Shown: positions 43,924 to 55,195 of the stretch, one piece after another
Layout: each line of letters starts with the position of its first letter
Numbering within the stretch: position 1 is the stretch's first letter
From: Phytophthora sp. 'mugwort'
Lineage: Eukaryota; Oomycota; Peronosporomycetes; Peronosporales; Peronosporaceae
Assembly (NCBI GenBank): GCA_033558025.1
Contig: JAUCEF010000016.1
Coordinates: 2,480,001-2,544,000, forward strand
Length of the DNA stretch: 64,000 nucleotides
Direction: 5' to 3'
The notes under the pieces: generated by a model
What the model saw: only the letters and a program-made list of their open reading frames with translations
What the model was told of the DNA's origin: nothing
Database searches by the model: none
Translations under genes and position numbers: made by a program

Positions 43924-44116
43924 TCTGACCTGCGCATTTCCGCGCTCAGCGCCAATTATTAAATATAGAAGGGAATCATTCGAGCAAGCCACGACATCCA
44001 TGTGACAAATCCTCGCATTTTTACATGTAAAATGTGTTGCCACTCATTAACACAACTCGCAGAACGGAGTTTCATCACTTCAAACAGGAAACGTAATACC
44101 CGAGTCACCTCCGACC

Positions 44117-44574
44117 ATGACGAGCCACCAGCAGCAACTACATGGGGACGACCCCCCAGCGTAGGCGTGAACGAGCTGCATGAGGAGCTGGACACCACAC
44201 TCGTTCACGCGCAGCCCGCGCTGGACGGGTCGAAGATTTGGCGACCTGCGCGGTGGCCTTCAAAATCTCGCATAAATCCTCACACCGCTGAACTGGGCCT
44301 GTGATCGCGGAGAGGCAGCGGCGGCGCGCCTGATACTGCAGCACATTGCAGGCATAAACGCCGTGGAGAAGCGTATGTTCAAGCGGCAACCGCTGCACTT
44401 CGCCGTGCTGGAGAGGTCCGAACGGACGTGAGCGAACTCCTGGCGAGCAATGCGGCGTTGAAGTGGGCTTCACGCATTCCCCGCGAAACAGAGGCGCAGC
44501 TGGACACATTTTCATCGCGTGTGGGCGGGGGAGCGCTGGCGGCAATGCTCTCCGTACCAGGGGGAGCGCTTTGA
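44117..44574 (+). pseudogene. Ankyrin-repeat pseudogene, paralogue of the 48374-49075 gene
   Basis: From ATG 44117 the DNA matches the intact ankyrin gene (MTSHQQQLHGDD... region), including about 70 bp upstream, but in the opposite orientation. The first ATG of the intact gene is ATA here. Frame shifts and stops interrupt from about the GVNELHEELDTT segment on. The last piece diverges (LLASNAALKWAS) and ends at TGA 44572-44574. The product cannot be an intact ankyrin protein. Confidence 0.85.
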
Positions 44575-46090
44575 CCCAAGATAGTCAAATGACCGGCATG
44601 AGTTGCTTACGATGGTGATGGCGGTTGGGGCCAACGTGTCGAAACAAGCGCTGGCGTCGGCGTCACGATCCGATAGGTGTAGCACACTGCTTCAGCGGGC
44701 CCGTGGAGTCCACGAAGGCATCGCGCACGGGCTGGTTCGCTGCATGTATGCCGTAGGAGAGAGTGAACACGTCGGGTCGGTGACTCACGTGCTCACCGGG
44801 TGAGCGCTAGTCGGCGTGCTCGTACATGATGTAAACAGGCAAAAAATATACGCCTGCAGACCAACGGCAACTTGCATCTGATCGTTGTGCAACAGGGTTG
44901 TCGATCGAGAGCAGCTCCTCCTCGCCAATCATGCTGTGGGACGGATTCAACCGATGACAACGAACAGCGCAGAGTCCGGCGTGACCCTCTACCTGAAACG
45001 CCCGCCCGCCGATACTTGTCTCAGTGCCGCCGAGGTGAGCCAGCAATGTTAAACGGTGTCGGCGTTAAAACCCGGCTGTTGCTTTGCGGCGATACCGCTG
45101 GAATGGCATGGATTGCCGATGCCGATGTCAACTGGCGCAGATGAAAAGCACATCGCTGATACAGGGTGCACCGCACCTTGCGTTGCCTTCGCTTGGCGGC
45201 AGCGCACATAAGTCAATGCAGAGGACGGATTCTCGACGGCCACTTTGGTTTGCGCATCAGCCGTGCCAGCACGTGGACTATGACAGTCGACGTCGCCCTG
45301 TAGACGCCAGCGTTGCCGCAGTGGCCTTACTTTCTGTCTTGCCCCGGCTCTGGTGGCACGGCGGAACTTCAGCATGCGTTTCGGAAGAGCGGACGATTTA
45401 GCGGCCCGTAGCGCGACAATTTGGCGGCCACGAATTTACAGTGCCTAAATCGGGGATCGACGACTCATCGCTCGTTCTCACGTCGCCTCCGGTCCGCTTG
45501 AACTTGCCGCACGGCGATACATGGATCGGCCTTTCTCGCCCCGGAGGCGAAAAATCAGCACCGCGAAGGAGCCGATCGATGGCTGGTTGCTGCAAGCAGT
45601 GACCAGCAGCTATTAGGCCCGTCGGTCGCACAGTTCGAGGCCACCACCCCTCATAATTGAGGGACTGCAACCGAGGCAAGCGCGTGTTTCTCGCAGCTTG
45701 AAGCAGGACCTCAAAGATTTGTCGTTTGGGGATCGGCGATGGGAGGTTGCAAGAACCCATAATGTATGGGTGAGCGCATGGTGTCTGCCACACGCATTGA
45801 GTCTCGCGACGACTGTTTCTGTTCTGCTGGTTCAACTTGCGGGAAAAGGCCGTGGTTGAATTGCGTGCGGGTTCGGGGAGTGCCGCGATTGGCCCTATAT
45901 CGCACCTAAGCGAAGCCCGACCTCGGCCCTTCTCTTCTCGCTGGACTTTCTTCCCCCATACTCGCCTCTTGATTTCTGGATAAAGCGGTGGACGTCGCCG
46001 AACTCGCTCATTTTCGCTTTTCTTCTCTGCCTCGCTCACAAGCGCGATTTGGCAGGAACGAACGCAATAAAACAGGACTTAGTACATGCA
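44575..46090. other. Intergenic, nothing recognised
   Basis: Frames at 44603-44803, 44872-45144 and 45084-45401 (+), and 45398-46039 (-, no ATG start), have no recognisable domain. Confidence 0.4.
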
Positions 46091-46738
46091 ATGAAGCGAT
46101 CGCGCGCCTGTGAAGACCTCGTGGCGCTGGCCGCCGAGGCCTCGGCAAACAGCTACAACAGTACCAGTGGATGCAATTTGCGGCGTGGCGTGGACGCTTG
46201 GACGTCCTTCGCGGAGGGCCCGACGCACCGGTGTAAGCGCTCGCGGGCCGCTGTGGACAGCCCTAACAGCAGCGGCGACGAAGCGGACGACCTGGAGCTG
46301 CATGAACGGCACTCGCTGCAGTTCATACTGGAAATGAACGACATCAACTGTCTCCGTGCTGACGTGACATTAAGCTCATCCGCGCCGTCGTGCACGTCCA
46401 TGCTGGAAGACGACTGCTTACCGCTGCGCCGCAACTCGCGCGAGAACATGCTCCTCAGGAAGAAAAAGCAGCGCCTTGCGGAAGTCACCAGCAGCTTTAA
46501 TGAATTTGGTATCCACGATGAGGTCTTAAGCGTTGCGACAAAGAAGAGCTTGCACCACCCAACGCCAAAACCGCAGCATGTGGTGATGATGGAGACGCCG
46601 GAGACGCCTGAGCCCCGCATCCTTCGCGGGCTGTGCTTACCGCGCGAGTCCAGGTGCATCGACCCGCTCGACAAGCGACAGGCTCAGCCCTTCGACATGT
46701 CCGCTTTCATCATGCTGTCCATCTCTCCCAAGCGGTGA
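46091..46738 (+). CDS. Unknown protein, 215 aa
   Basis: Start taken at ATG 46091 (MKRSRACEDLVALAAEA); the open frame extends further upstream only through non-ATG codons. The protein has a basic cluster (CKRSR, about residue 49), an acidic stretch (SSGDEADDLELHE), a KKKQR motif (about 124-128) and a Thr/Pro-rich segment (METPETPEPR). It is mostly polar and likely disordered, with possible nuclear localisation from the basic motifs. No domain was recognised. The uninterrupted frame, codon use similar to the neighbouring host genes, and position in the gene island support reality. Confidence 0.62.
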   Translation: MKRSRACEDLVALAAEASANSYNSTSGCNLRRGVDAWTSFAEGPTHRCKRSRAAVDSPNSSGDEADDLELHERHSLQFILEMNDINCLRADVTLSSSAPSCTSMLEDDCLPLRRNSRENMLLRKKKQRLAEVTSSFNEFGIHDEVLSVATKKSLHHPTPKPQHVVMMETPETPEPRILRGLCLPRESRCIDPLDKRQAQPFDMSAFIMLSISPKR

Positions 46739-47043
46739 AGGAGTCGTCCAGTCAAGTAACCAGCTGTACCCTGAACACCAAATTAGAGCGGTGGGCCGCG
46801 AACGCCCTGGACCCAAGCCTACTACCGAACTGGCGGTTTGCCCCCCCCCCCCCCCCCCCGAGACCACCTGCCATCATCGCGCCGCCTCGGACGGCGGAGC
46901 GGGAGACGCAGCTGACAAACAAGCTGAACCGTCGCCGGCAATGCTTGCCTTGTGGCATAGGTGAACCAATTCATTATTCTCTAGCGCCACCATAGTTCGA
47001 CAGTCTCTATATATTATTTATTGGAACCCCGGTAACACTGAAA
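46739..47043. other. Intergenic with a 19-base C tract
   Basis: Holds C19 at 46841-46859. No gene; it separates two convergent frames. Confidence 0.45.
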
Positions 47044-47331
47044 CTAAAAGGGGATTTCGTTCCAGGCATGAACGCTCTTTCTCGTGATTTGGCTGATCGT
47101 GTAGGCGGGCGGTGCTGAGGCTGGATTCTCTTCGCCGATGCCTGCATTGCCCGAGCAGGCCTCATGTGCCGCCATATGAGGCTCTTCGAGGAGCGCGGTG
47201 GCTAACAGTTCAACCATGCCTATAGGGTATCTTCGCAAAGCGGTGCCTGGGTGGAAAGTTGAGTCGTGTCGGCGGTCGCGGACAACGAGAACGTCGGTGT
47301 CGGCGCGCGATGCAGCCGGGTGCAGTTTCAT
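47044..47331 (-). CDS. Possible small protein, 95 aa
   Basis: ATG at 47331 opens an unbroken frame (MKLHPAASRADTDVLVVRDR) ending WNEIPF. The composition is ordinary and soluble, without domain, signal peptide or membrane segment. It is convergent with the 46091-46738 gene. The evidence is only the frame itself, so it may be chance. Confidence 0.28.
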   Translation of the reverse strand: MKLHPAASRADTDVLVVRDRRHDSTFHPGTALRRYPIGMVELLATALLEEPHMAAHEACSGNAGIGEENPASAPPAYTISQITRKSVHAWNEIPF

Positions 47332-47492
47332 CGCGCCACAGCAAACCGACCTCTGGCAGCAAGCATGATTTTGGCGGAGGACTGCGATTGTGAGTCTTGG
47401 GTTTAATAATAGCTAGCTACTCTTACTATTAGTACTGTACTCCTATTAGTTATGCAATCTGGTTGTGTCGGCTGGTTGAAGTTGCCACACGC

Positions 47493-47533
47493 CTTATCTT
47501 TATGTCGTGTAACCCCAACGACATAAAGATAAG
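47493..47533. repeat. Perfect 15-bp inverted repeat (hairpin)
   Basis: CTTATCTTTATGTCG (47493-47507) and CGACATAAAGATAAG (47519-47533) flank an 11-nt loop. A related GCGACATAAGTTAG lies at about 47559. Possibly a transposon end or a hairpin in a transcript. Confidence 0.8.
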
Positions 47534-47596
47534 TCTTCTCGCTTCGCCTTCAACGCGACATAAGTTAGACCGGGTGGCACAGCCTGAAATGTACGT

Positions 47597-48373
47597 CTAA
47601 CTTTTAAGATTAAAGTTTCTGCAACAGGTAAAACTGTTTACAATTATGGTCCAAGTTGAAGTTCGCGGGTTATGGCGACGAGTCAACAAGCTTCTTCGCT
47701 GTTCGTCCTCCCTCTCTCTCTCTACAGCTTGAGAGCGCGCGGCGCTAACCCCACCAAAGATACAGCCCAACAATTGCGTTTGCATCGGCAATTCACGCCG
47801 TATCGCCGCGCCTACATGTCAAACAACGAGCCGGCTTATGCCACCGCCATTTTTAACAGTGCTGGCTGAGCCAGTGGCTCATCTCCGTACATGTAGCCAC
47901 AATGGCCTCGCCACTGAGACAGTGCCGGCGGACGTGCGTTTCGGGGGGGGGGGGGGGGGGGGGGGGGCTCGGAGTTCACGCCGGACGTGCCTGGCAGCCG
48001 CGATGTCGGTCATCGTTTTTATCCGTCCCACAGCGTGGAAGTTGATATTTTTTGGCGTGTTTTGTTTACATCAACGAGCACGCCGACGAGATATCACTGC
48101 TCGTTCTCTCCTACGACAGACCAGCAGCAGATCCGCGATGACTGCTTACCGTGAACTCCACGAGCCCTGCCGAAGCAGGGTGCAGCACCTTGCAGATCGC
48201 GACACCGACGCCGGGAAGCACTCATGCCCATTCATCTGGTTATTTTTAATCCGCGGTGGGCTCCGCCAGCCTTGCCCCGCCAAACCCTCTTTAGCCACGA
48301 TGAAAAGTTGCCCACTTGCGCCTCTGTTCATCTTGGGTAGCTCGCTTCAACACCGCACTTATCGCCTCCGTAC
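47597..48373. other. Intergenic with a 25-base G tract
   Basis: G25 runs from 47943 to 47967. Open frames around it (47838-48521) shift across the tract and lack domains. Confidence 0.45.
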
Positions 48374-49075
48374 TCAGTGTTGCTGCTCCATTAGCAAACG
48401 TGCAACATCATCGAACCCGCTTCGAACCGCCATCTGCACTGCCGTGGAGCCCTCATCGTCCTCCATCTCGAGCAGACTCTCGTCATCAGCACCACGCGGG
48501 CTGTGCTCGAGCAGCAGCTGAGCGGCCTCCGCGCGACCTCGGCCGGCGGCAATGTGCAGCGCCGTTTCGCGCCGCTTGGTCAGCTGCGTGATGACGCTCG
48601 CGCCGGCATCCAGAAGCGCCGTCAGCGAAGCCACGTCCCCGCTGTAGGCCACGCCGTGGATCGGCGCCCAGCCGCGGTAGTCTTCGGCCAGCACGTCGGC
48701 GTGGTGCGCCAGCAGTTCGCGCACGACCGCCTCAGAGCTCGCCAGTACGGCGAAGTGCAGCGGCCGCCGCTTAAACATGCGCTTCTCCACGGCGTTTACG
48801 TCCGCGTTGTGCTGCAGTAGCAGGCGCGTCGCCGCTGCCTCTCCGCGGTCGCAGGCCCAGTGCAGCGGTGTGAGCCCGTACTTGTCTAGCGCCGCGGCCT
48901 GCGCAGCATTGGCCTTTAAAATTTCGCACAAATCCTCGACCCGTCCGGCACGGGCTGCCGCGTGAACAGGCGTGGTGTCCAGCTCCTCGTGCAGTTCATC
49001 CACGCCCACCTGGTGGGGGTCGTCCCCGTGTAGTTGCTGCTGGTGGCTCGTCATGATCGGAGGTGACTCGGACAT
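48374..49075 (-). CDS. Ankyrin-repeat protein, 233 aa
   Basis: ATG at 49075, unbroken, single exon. About six ankyrin repeats: TPVHAAARAGRVEDLCEILK (about residues 35-66), GLTPLHWACDRGEAAATRLL (67-100), RPLHFAVLASSEAVVRELLA (103-134), APIHGVAYSGDVASLTALLD (137-167), TALHIAAGRGRAEAAQLLLE (170-205) and STAVQMAVRSGFDDVARLLM to the end. There is no other domain, signal or membrane segment, so it is probably a cytosolic or nuclear protein-binding scaffold; the partner is unknown. A decayed inverted paralogue lies at 44117-44574, about 4 kb away, with homologous upstream DNA, so this copy is the surviving member of a local duplication. Confidence 0.85.
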   Translation of the reverse strand: MSESPPIMTSHQQQLHGDDPHQVGVDELHEELDTTPVHAAARAGRVEDLCEILKANAAQAAALDKYGLTPLHWACDRGEAAATRLLLQHNADVNAVEKRMFKRRPLHFAVLASSEAVVRELLAHHADVLAEDYRGWAPIHGVAYSGDVASLTALLDAGASVITQLTKRRETALHIAAGRGRAEAAQLLLEHSPRGADDESLLEMEDDEGSTAVQMAVRSGFDDVARLLMEQQH

Positions 49076-50408
49076 GACGCTACCTGTTTAAATTGATGGA
49101 AACCCGCTCTGCGAATTGTGATAATGAGTGAGTGCTCAGACAGTGCCGGGGGAAAAGGTTACAGCACCAAACTACTTTCCACCTAACTTAACCAATCCGT
49201 GGACACAGGCATACAAATGCGTAGTTCCAATGTGGTTTGGACGCCGAAATTTGTCTCGATAGTGTACGCCGTCGTTCGGACCGAAGAGGGTGCACTGTGG
49301 CGTGGGTGTTTGTCAGTTCGACACATGCGCGGAAGTACATTTCGCACTTCGACTCCTGTCACCTGTACTTGTCGTTATAGAGCACACAGAGTATGTAAAG
49401 CATCCCGAAGTAGCGATCCTGTCCGAAGCGATCCCGTCCGCCGCGATCTCCCATTGTTCGTAGTCTCTTCTTCCAGTATTAGAGGTCAGTCGGGCGGCGC
49501 TTCGGATAGAACAGGCGATGTGTTTGTTCACTAGCCCCTGGTATTGTGCTTTTCGGCCAAATTTGGACGTCCGGGACGAACTGTCCATCAATCGACGGAG
49601 TGAACGGATTGGTCAGAAGTCCAACTACAACTTTCTGCTCAACCCCTCTCGCGGAAGCGACCACGAAGGCGCCACCTTCGGCGCCCACGTGACACCAAGG
49701 TGCATTGACATGTATATATGCTAGAGGAGTGGGTTGTCTAGCTCACCTAGATGTGTGCTCATGCGACTCGAACCACGCACAGCAAGGGTGCAGGCTCTGA
49801 ATGCGAAGGTGACGTTGCCATAGCCATCACTAGCTGCCCTCCGTGTATTGCTTGATGAACCCTTATCTGCGTTGTTCCGCAGGCCGGACTTGTGGCGAGT
49901 TATTCGGCTCTGGACGGGGGGGGGGGGGGGTTACGACGAAAACTCTCTCTCTGTGGCGAAGCATCCCCGAGCCAGGTAAGTGGAGTGCGATTTCGATCAG
50001 GGTATGGTGAGACGCGCACTCTGCTGTGTTCGACGCGGCGCTCCGGCGTCATGGCTGCTGCGCCGCCGACGGAAACCTTTCAAAGTAATATTATTAAAAT
50101 TTTAGATGGGTCTGGCGATAGGTGCGGCGATTGGGCTCGGGCGATTCAACCAATCGCCGAAACCAGTTTTGGTAGAACTCTCAATAGCCTTTGTCCGCGA
50201 GAATGATCCATGTCGAGAAACGCTCGCGCAGCGGGCTATCGTCCGCATGTCGTCTTCTGAGGTCCTTTTGGTGGCAAGGGCGTCATGAAAAGCAAGGTGT
50301 CATGGAAAATCGTGATATCTGCGTACGAGCCATAGTGGTAATGCGAGCAGTTAATAGCCAAATCAGTAAAAATAACCGAGAGTTCAGTTTATAGCCGTTA
50401 AATTTATG
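49076..50408. other. Intergenic, nothing recognised
   Basis: Frame 49199-49534 (+) and overlapping minus frames show no domain. G15 lies at 49916-49930. Confidence 0.4.
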
Positions 50409-51060
50409 CTACTCGCTATAGTAGCCGGACAGCTCTGCCTGCGTGCCACTTAACATGTTGGATTGCTGGAACGTGAAATTTACAGCATAACGTGCTGCGG
50501 GGCAGTGAATGAACGCGTGGTCGGACAGCACGACTTTATCATCGAGTCGGTGCGTGCAACCTGCTCCACGTACATCTCGTATAGGTGCGGTGACAGCAGG
50601 TCGAAGAAGCACAGCACCACCTTTTCAAAGGTAGGTGCTTTAATGCCAAGTGAGTTGGCTAAAATAGCCCAGTCACCACCGTTCTTCAGAACGCTCAGTA
50701 CCGTTAGGAACACATCCATCACGGTGTGGCTGCACCTCTTGCCTCGTCCGACGTTCCATCGCGAGGTCTTGAAACCCGACACGAACGGTAGATTCGGACG
50801 ATGTCGCTAGGTATGAAGTTCGTCGTCTTCAGTACCGATGCCATCGCGACACGTGGTGAGGACACACATGTGGTGCGAGGTGTCTTCTTCCCCGTCACTT
50901 GTTGGCAAGGCGTCCCGGCGGTGGCGTGCACAGTTATGGCGCGAGCGGCAGCTCGCTCTTGCAGCAGTAGGTACACCCGCCGGGCTGCGCAGCCGTCCAG
51001 CGCTGTGGCTGCTTCCTCGTGACGCTGCGAAGAGGTTCTCCTGGGACATCATCCTCGTAG
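50409..51060 (-). pseudogene. Harbinger-like (DDE_Tnp_4) transposase relic
   Basis: The minus frame 50782-50480 reads HTVMDVFLTVLSVLKNGGDW and KAPTFEKVVLCFFDLLSPHL, a helical N-terminal region typical of oomycete DDE_Tnp_4 proteins. The following frame ends ARYAVNFTFQQSNMLSGTQ, matching the A-D-x-TFQ-x-x-x-x-P-x-G block of the first catalytic Asp, here Asn. Sequence upstream to 51060 is probably the N-terminus in another frame. Catalytic core parts two and three are missing, so it is inactive. Confidence 0.5.
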
Positions 51061-51292
51061 AGGCTTGGCGAGATGACTAGTGGGTGGAACTGGAGCGCTC
51101 GTGCGTGCTGGTGGGGCTTTCGGCCGGAGAAAAGGCAGAGAAATTAGCGCGAGGCATGATGCTGAATTGCGAATAGGATTTTTGCGAAATGAGCTGCGCC
51201 GTATGACCGAAAATCTGTGTGTATTCGCGCAATGGCGAAACACACGCAGAGAATCGACTTCAAAGCACACCGAAGGAATCTATTGCAAGGTA

Positions 51293-51322
51293 CCACTCCG
51301 TTCCGTAATAATAAGAGGGTAC
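51293..51322 (+). repeat. Left terminal inverted repeat of mariner
   Basis: CCACTCCGTTCCGTAATAAT and following bases pair with 52970-52999; the outer 13 bp are exact. Confidence 0.85.
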
Positions 51323-51599
51323 TCACCTTTCAAGCGCTGGATTCGTGGAAAACATTCAAAGCGATTAGTAATTGGTAGAAAAGATAAGCCCGCGACGAGC
51401 TCTTTGATTGCATGTGTTGGTCGCCGCACGGCACCAACTCCTCGCCGCAACTTTAAATCGAGTGGTTGTCAGGCCCCACGAGCATTATATGTCGCCTCTC
51501 CTCTCCCCACCCTCTCATTGGCCATCACACTACCGGTCATTTCAACTTTACCCTTCCAAGACCAACCAGAACGTCTGCAACACGCCCCTCAACTCCAGC

Positions 51600-52905
51600 A
51601 TGAACAGCAATCCGTCCAACCCAACCATGAACGGCAACTCCAAGAAGAACGCGACCGACAAGGAGCGCAAGCAGATCGTTGCAGCCGTTCTCGCCAGATC
51701 GAGCGACGGCGTGCCGAAGCGTGGAGCCTTCGTCGAAGTCGCCACCCACTTCCCCTTCACGGTGGTTACAGTGTCTCGCGTCTGGCACCGAGCTGTTGAG
51801 AGCGCCCAGGCCAACGGAACCTACGACTCGCCGTCGCGCATGAAAGGTCGGCGTGACAGGCGTAAGACGGACCGAAGCGCCGAGCTTGAGCGGCTGCAAG
51901 ACGTGTCGCTCAATCAGCGATCAACCATTCGATCAGCTGCGGCAGCGTGCGGCTTGCCTCCCACCACGCTTATCGACGGGTGCAAGCGGGGTCTCTTCGC
52001 CCTGCTGTCAGCGTGACGAAACCCCTCCTCACGGGGAAACAAGCTGCAGCGACTGCGCTTTTGCCTCAGTCATGTTGGGAGAACGTCCCGCACGTTCGAC
52101 GCCATGTACGACGTGGTGCACGTCGACGAGAAGCTGTTTTACGTCACGGAAGTCAAGAAGCGGTTCTATTTGCTCCCCGACGAGGATATTCCGTACCGGC
52201 TGCTCAAGCACAAGAGCCACATCACTAAGGTGATGTTCCTTGCCGCCGTGGCCCGTCCGCGATGGGATGGGGCCACTAACACTCTGTTTGGAGGGCTCCT
52301 TGGAATCTGGCCGTTCGTTGAGCAGCTTGCAGCTCAACGTTCAGCCGCAACCGTCCTGCAGGCACGATGGAAAACGCATAACGAGTCCGTCACCAAGGTC
52401 ACGCCGGTCCTTGCTGATCAACGATGTTATATTGCGGTCTGAGCCAAATGACTGCGCCACCAAGCGGCAATAGGGTAACGATCCAACAGGACAATGCCTC
52501 TCCCCACATTTCCCCAAGTGATGCCCAGTTTTGCCAGGCGACACGGAATGCAGGGAAGGACATCGTCTTGCGCTTTCAGCCCCCCAACAGCCCCGACCTG
52601 AACTGCTGTGACCTCAAACTCTTTACTGCGATCCATGCACGCCAACGCGGCGGCAGACTCAGACAATTGGCGAGTTGATCGCGGCAACGGAGGCTGCGTA
52701 CTGGGAGCTGCCACCCTCTACGGTCAACGCTACCTCCCTGTCTCTTTAGTGCGCAATGGATTCGTGCATTCAGGCAAGCGGTAGCAACAAGTACCGAATC
52801 GCACACATGGCAAGAACTAAACTCGAGCGGGAGGGACGACTTCCTGTGAGCATCTCATGCTCCGATACACCTGACGCGTTTTTGCATATGATAGCTGATA
52901 GATAG
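51600..52905 (+). pseudogene. Mariner transposase, frame-shifted
   Basis: ATG 51600 gives an N-terminal HTH part (DKERKQIVAAVLARSSDGVP, then TVSRVWHRAV) running to 52016. After a shift, VVHVDEKLFYVTEVKKRFYL (52110-52170) has the first catalytic Asp, then GIWPFVEQ. After another shift near 52440, IQQDNASPHISPSDAQF (about 52480-52530) has the second Asp, and PPNSPDLNCCDLKLF the third acidic residue (DDD type). Further frames give ELIAATEAAYWELPP and a tail ending near 52905. At least three shifts; no active protein expected. Confidence 0.85.
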
Positions 52906-52969
52906 AAAGTTCCAATACTAAAACCAAATCAATCTGGCATACTATATTTCAGAAATAACCTCAACAGTG

Positions 52970-52999
52970 GTACCTTACTATAATTGCGGAACGGAGTGG
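52970..52999 (-). repeat. Right terminal inverted repeat of mariner
   Basis: The reverse complement reads CCACTCCGTTCCGCAATTAT, matching the left end at 17 of the first 20 positions or better. Confidence 0.85.
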
Positions 53000-53001
53000 T
53001 A

Positions 53002-54879
53002 GCAGCATAAATGTTGCCGCATTTCTGAGAATTAGTATTGCATACAATCTGTCGCAGAGGGCACCCGGTTTCTCGGCAGGTTTCCGACTCGAACATCGTG
53101 GGAAACGTTGCTGTACAAACCTCGTTACATTACAGAAACAAATATCGCGGTAACCCCAGGCTTGCTGGCACTTGCCGACAACATTGCACGTGAACAGAAA
53201 AACTCACATGTGAACCATCATCACCGCGCTGAGGTCGCAGAGAGCGACAATGAAATCTGTGGCCGATTTGGCAATGCAGAGTACGACTACCAATAGCACC
53301 CAGCGGAAGTACAGCACCAGCACGCAATGCCCAGCTACGGCCGACAAGCACCGGTCAAGCAGGCGATACCGAGCAACCTCCAGTAAAAACAACACCCCAC
53401 ACACCCTATCGCAGTAACAGCAAGCGCAACATCAACACGGGTAATTAGAAAAGCTAACACTTACAAGAAGTCAGGCAACACGACCGGTCTCTTCAGTTGT
53501 GCTGAGGGGGAAAATGAAAGTGAATCTATGGTTGAGTTGTTGGTGAGGTACTGGTCATTTGAGAATACCGGTGATTCTCCAGCAATTTCCGCAGACGCAT
53601 TCAGCAGCGCGTCGCAACGGACGCCTCGGTACCAATCAGATTGGAGTCTCCTCAACCAAGTGGGGAATGTGCTAGAGCTTCCAGTAGTAAGTTTACCTGT
53701 TTCAAATCGCCGCGAGCGCTCTTGCTCATAACCACATATCACTTGTGCTAGTGAAGAGGAAGATGATAGTGAAAAAATTAGAGCATTTTTCTGCTCAATA
53801 AAGAAATTTTTTTACGAACATAGAGAAGAGTACCAAGATCGCCACTCAATTCCCAACAGCAAATAAATAAATAAATCCCTCGACTAAAGACAATTAAAAC
53901 CTGGCTCGCTAATTATGATGCTCTAGAGGCTGTTTTAGATAGATACTGATCGAATGAAGTCCGCATAGCTCCCTATGGAAAGAACGGGAAACGTCTGGGT
54001 GACTCGGTAGAATATCTGAGAATCTTTGGAGCCTGACAGCAAACCCTCGGATATGAAAAAAAATGTGTTGACGAAATGCTGGATAGCCATGAGCCACAGA
54101 AAAATTGCCGGATGCTGAACCTGAAACCGGGCATTACTACGATCGATCTCTCATTTAGGAATGATTTAGATTTCCGTTATATCGAAACTATAGTGTACTA
54201 ATGCTTAGGAACGTATTCGTGAAAAACTAGATTTGATGGTTGAATAGAGACGTGATTTCGGTGATCATGCAGAAGCAGCAGCGAAAACAAAACGGAAAAG
54301 GGATGAAGCGATACGCCAAGGAGGGTTACGTCATCTCGAGAAGGGTTGTTCTCAGTGTGATCGGCGATTGTGTAGTTGAGATAGGTGGCCAAAAGCAGCG
54401 TTTAAGCAACGAGGGGGCCCTTGAAGGTTGTTAAGTACTTTGATTATGTACTTGGCACTCATTCTAACTTGACTCTCTTTCTGGTATTTAGATGCATAAC
54501 AAAGTGACAGTCAAACTCAACAAAGGGAATTTTATCAAGCGCCAACATACGAATCCACGCCATCAGCATATCATTGAAAGAATACTAGAGGAAAAAAATA
54601 GAAACTTTATCTGAGCTTGAACTAGACGATTTTCACTGGATGAACGTCGCTTCCAGGCGGACATTATGTTTTAGAAACAACGTTAAATCTGCAGCGAGAG
54701 GACCTACAACTGTCTCGTGAAGAACGAAGCCAGACGCACGAACTACACCTTGGTGCGGCCAAACTTGTACCAGCGTGCATTTAAACTAGGAAGACGAAAT
54801 TTGTGTAAAAATGTTCGGGTAACGAGCTCACTCAATATTCAAACTCGGAAAATGTGAATTCAGAGTCGGAGTGACTATC
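53002..54879. other. Unassigned, AT-rich
   Basis: Several short frames (53108-53296, 53528-53731, 54240-54434) have no recognisable domain. Possibly decayed repeats. Confidence 0.4.
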
Positions 54880-55195
54880 GACCTTACATCCTGTAGACAA
54901 TGGCCTCGCCGCATGCCGTCTTGCAAAGTCTCGGCAGTGTCCGTGCTGGTCACCAGCGCCACGGTTAAACCTTCATGTTGTCCTTGGCAGCACTTTCAAG
55001 AACGCGCATTTGTCTCGCAGCAATTGCAGCACCTCCCCGTTAGCGTCAGGTTCCCTCGAACGATTGCAGTTTTCGTGACGCTCCAAGGCCAAATCCCGCT
55101 TGATCGCTGCCTTCGGCACGCTGAAGCACCCTTTAATCGGTTACACATGGAGGAATAGGCCCCCAGGCGCAACAACTTCATATCCGAGTGCTTCT
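54880..55195 (-). pseudogene. Tc1-like transposase, C-terminal part (split by Copia-2)
   Basis: The minus frame starting at the Copia border reads HSDMKLLRLGAYSSMCN in continuation of LDNAPVHRQRQK on the far side of the Copia. Then, across shifts, AIKRDLALERHENCN, VRGNLTLTGR and a C-terminal stretch (VALVTSTDTAETLQDG). LRLGPYSPMCNPIE is the third catalytic block of this family; here the Asn-Pro and Glu region is damaged. Confidence 0.65.

Larger units (their letters stand above)
51293..52999 (+). mobile_element. Mariner-type DNA transposon, complete ends
   Basis: Ends are CCACTCCGTTCCG and its inverse CGGAACGGAGTGG, flanked by TA on each side (51291-51292 and 53000-53001). Inverted similarity continues inward for about 15 further bases. 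Length is 1707 bp, with one transposase frame set inside. The transposase is broken, so mobility would need an enzyme supplied in trans. Confidence 0.88.

Noticed and set aside
45398..46039. 213-codon minus-strand open frame
   Set aside because: No ATG at its start, no domain, Arg/Pro-rich composition of GC-rich antisense sequence; it also abuts the 46091 gene's upstream region.
49199..49591. Overlapping 111- and 92-codon frames on opposite strands
   Set aside because: Neither has a domain or support from neighbours; likely chance.
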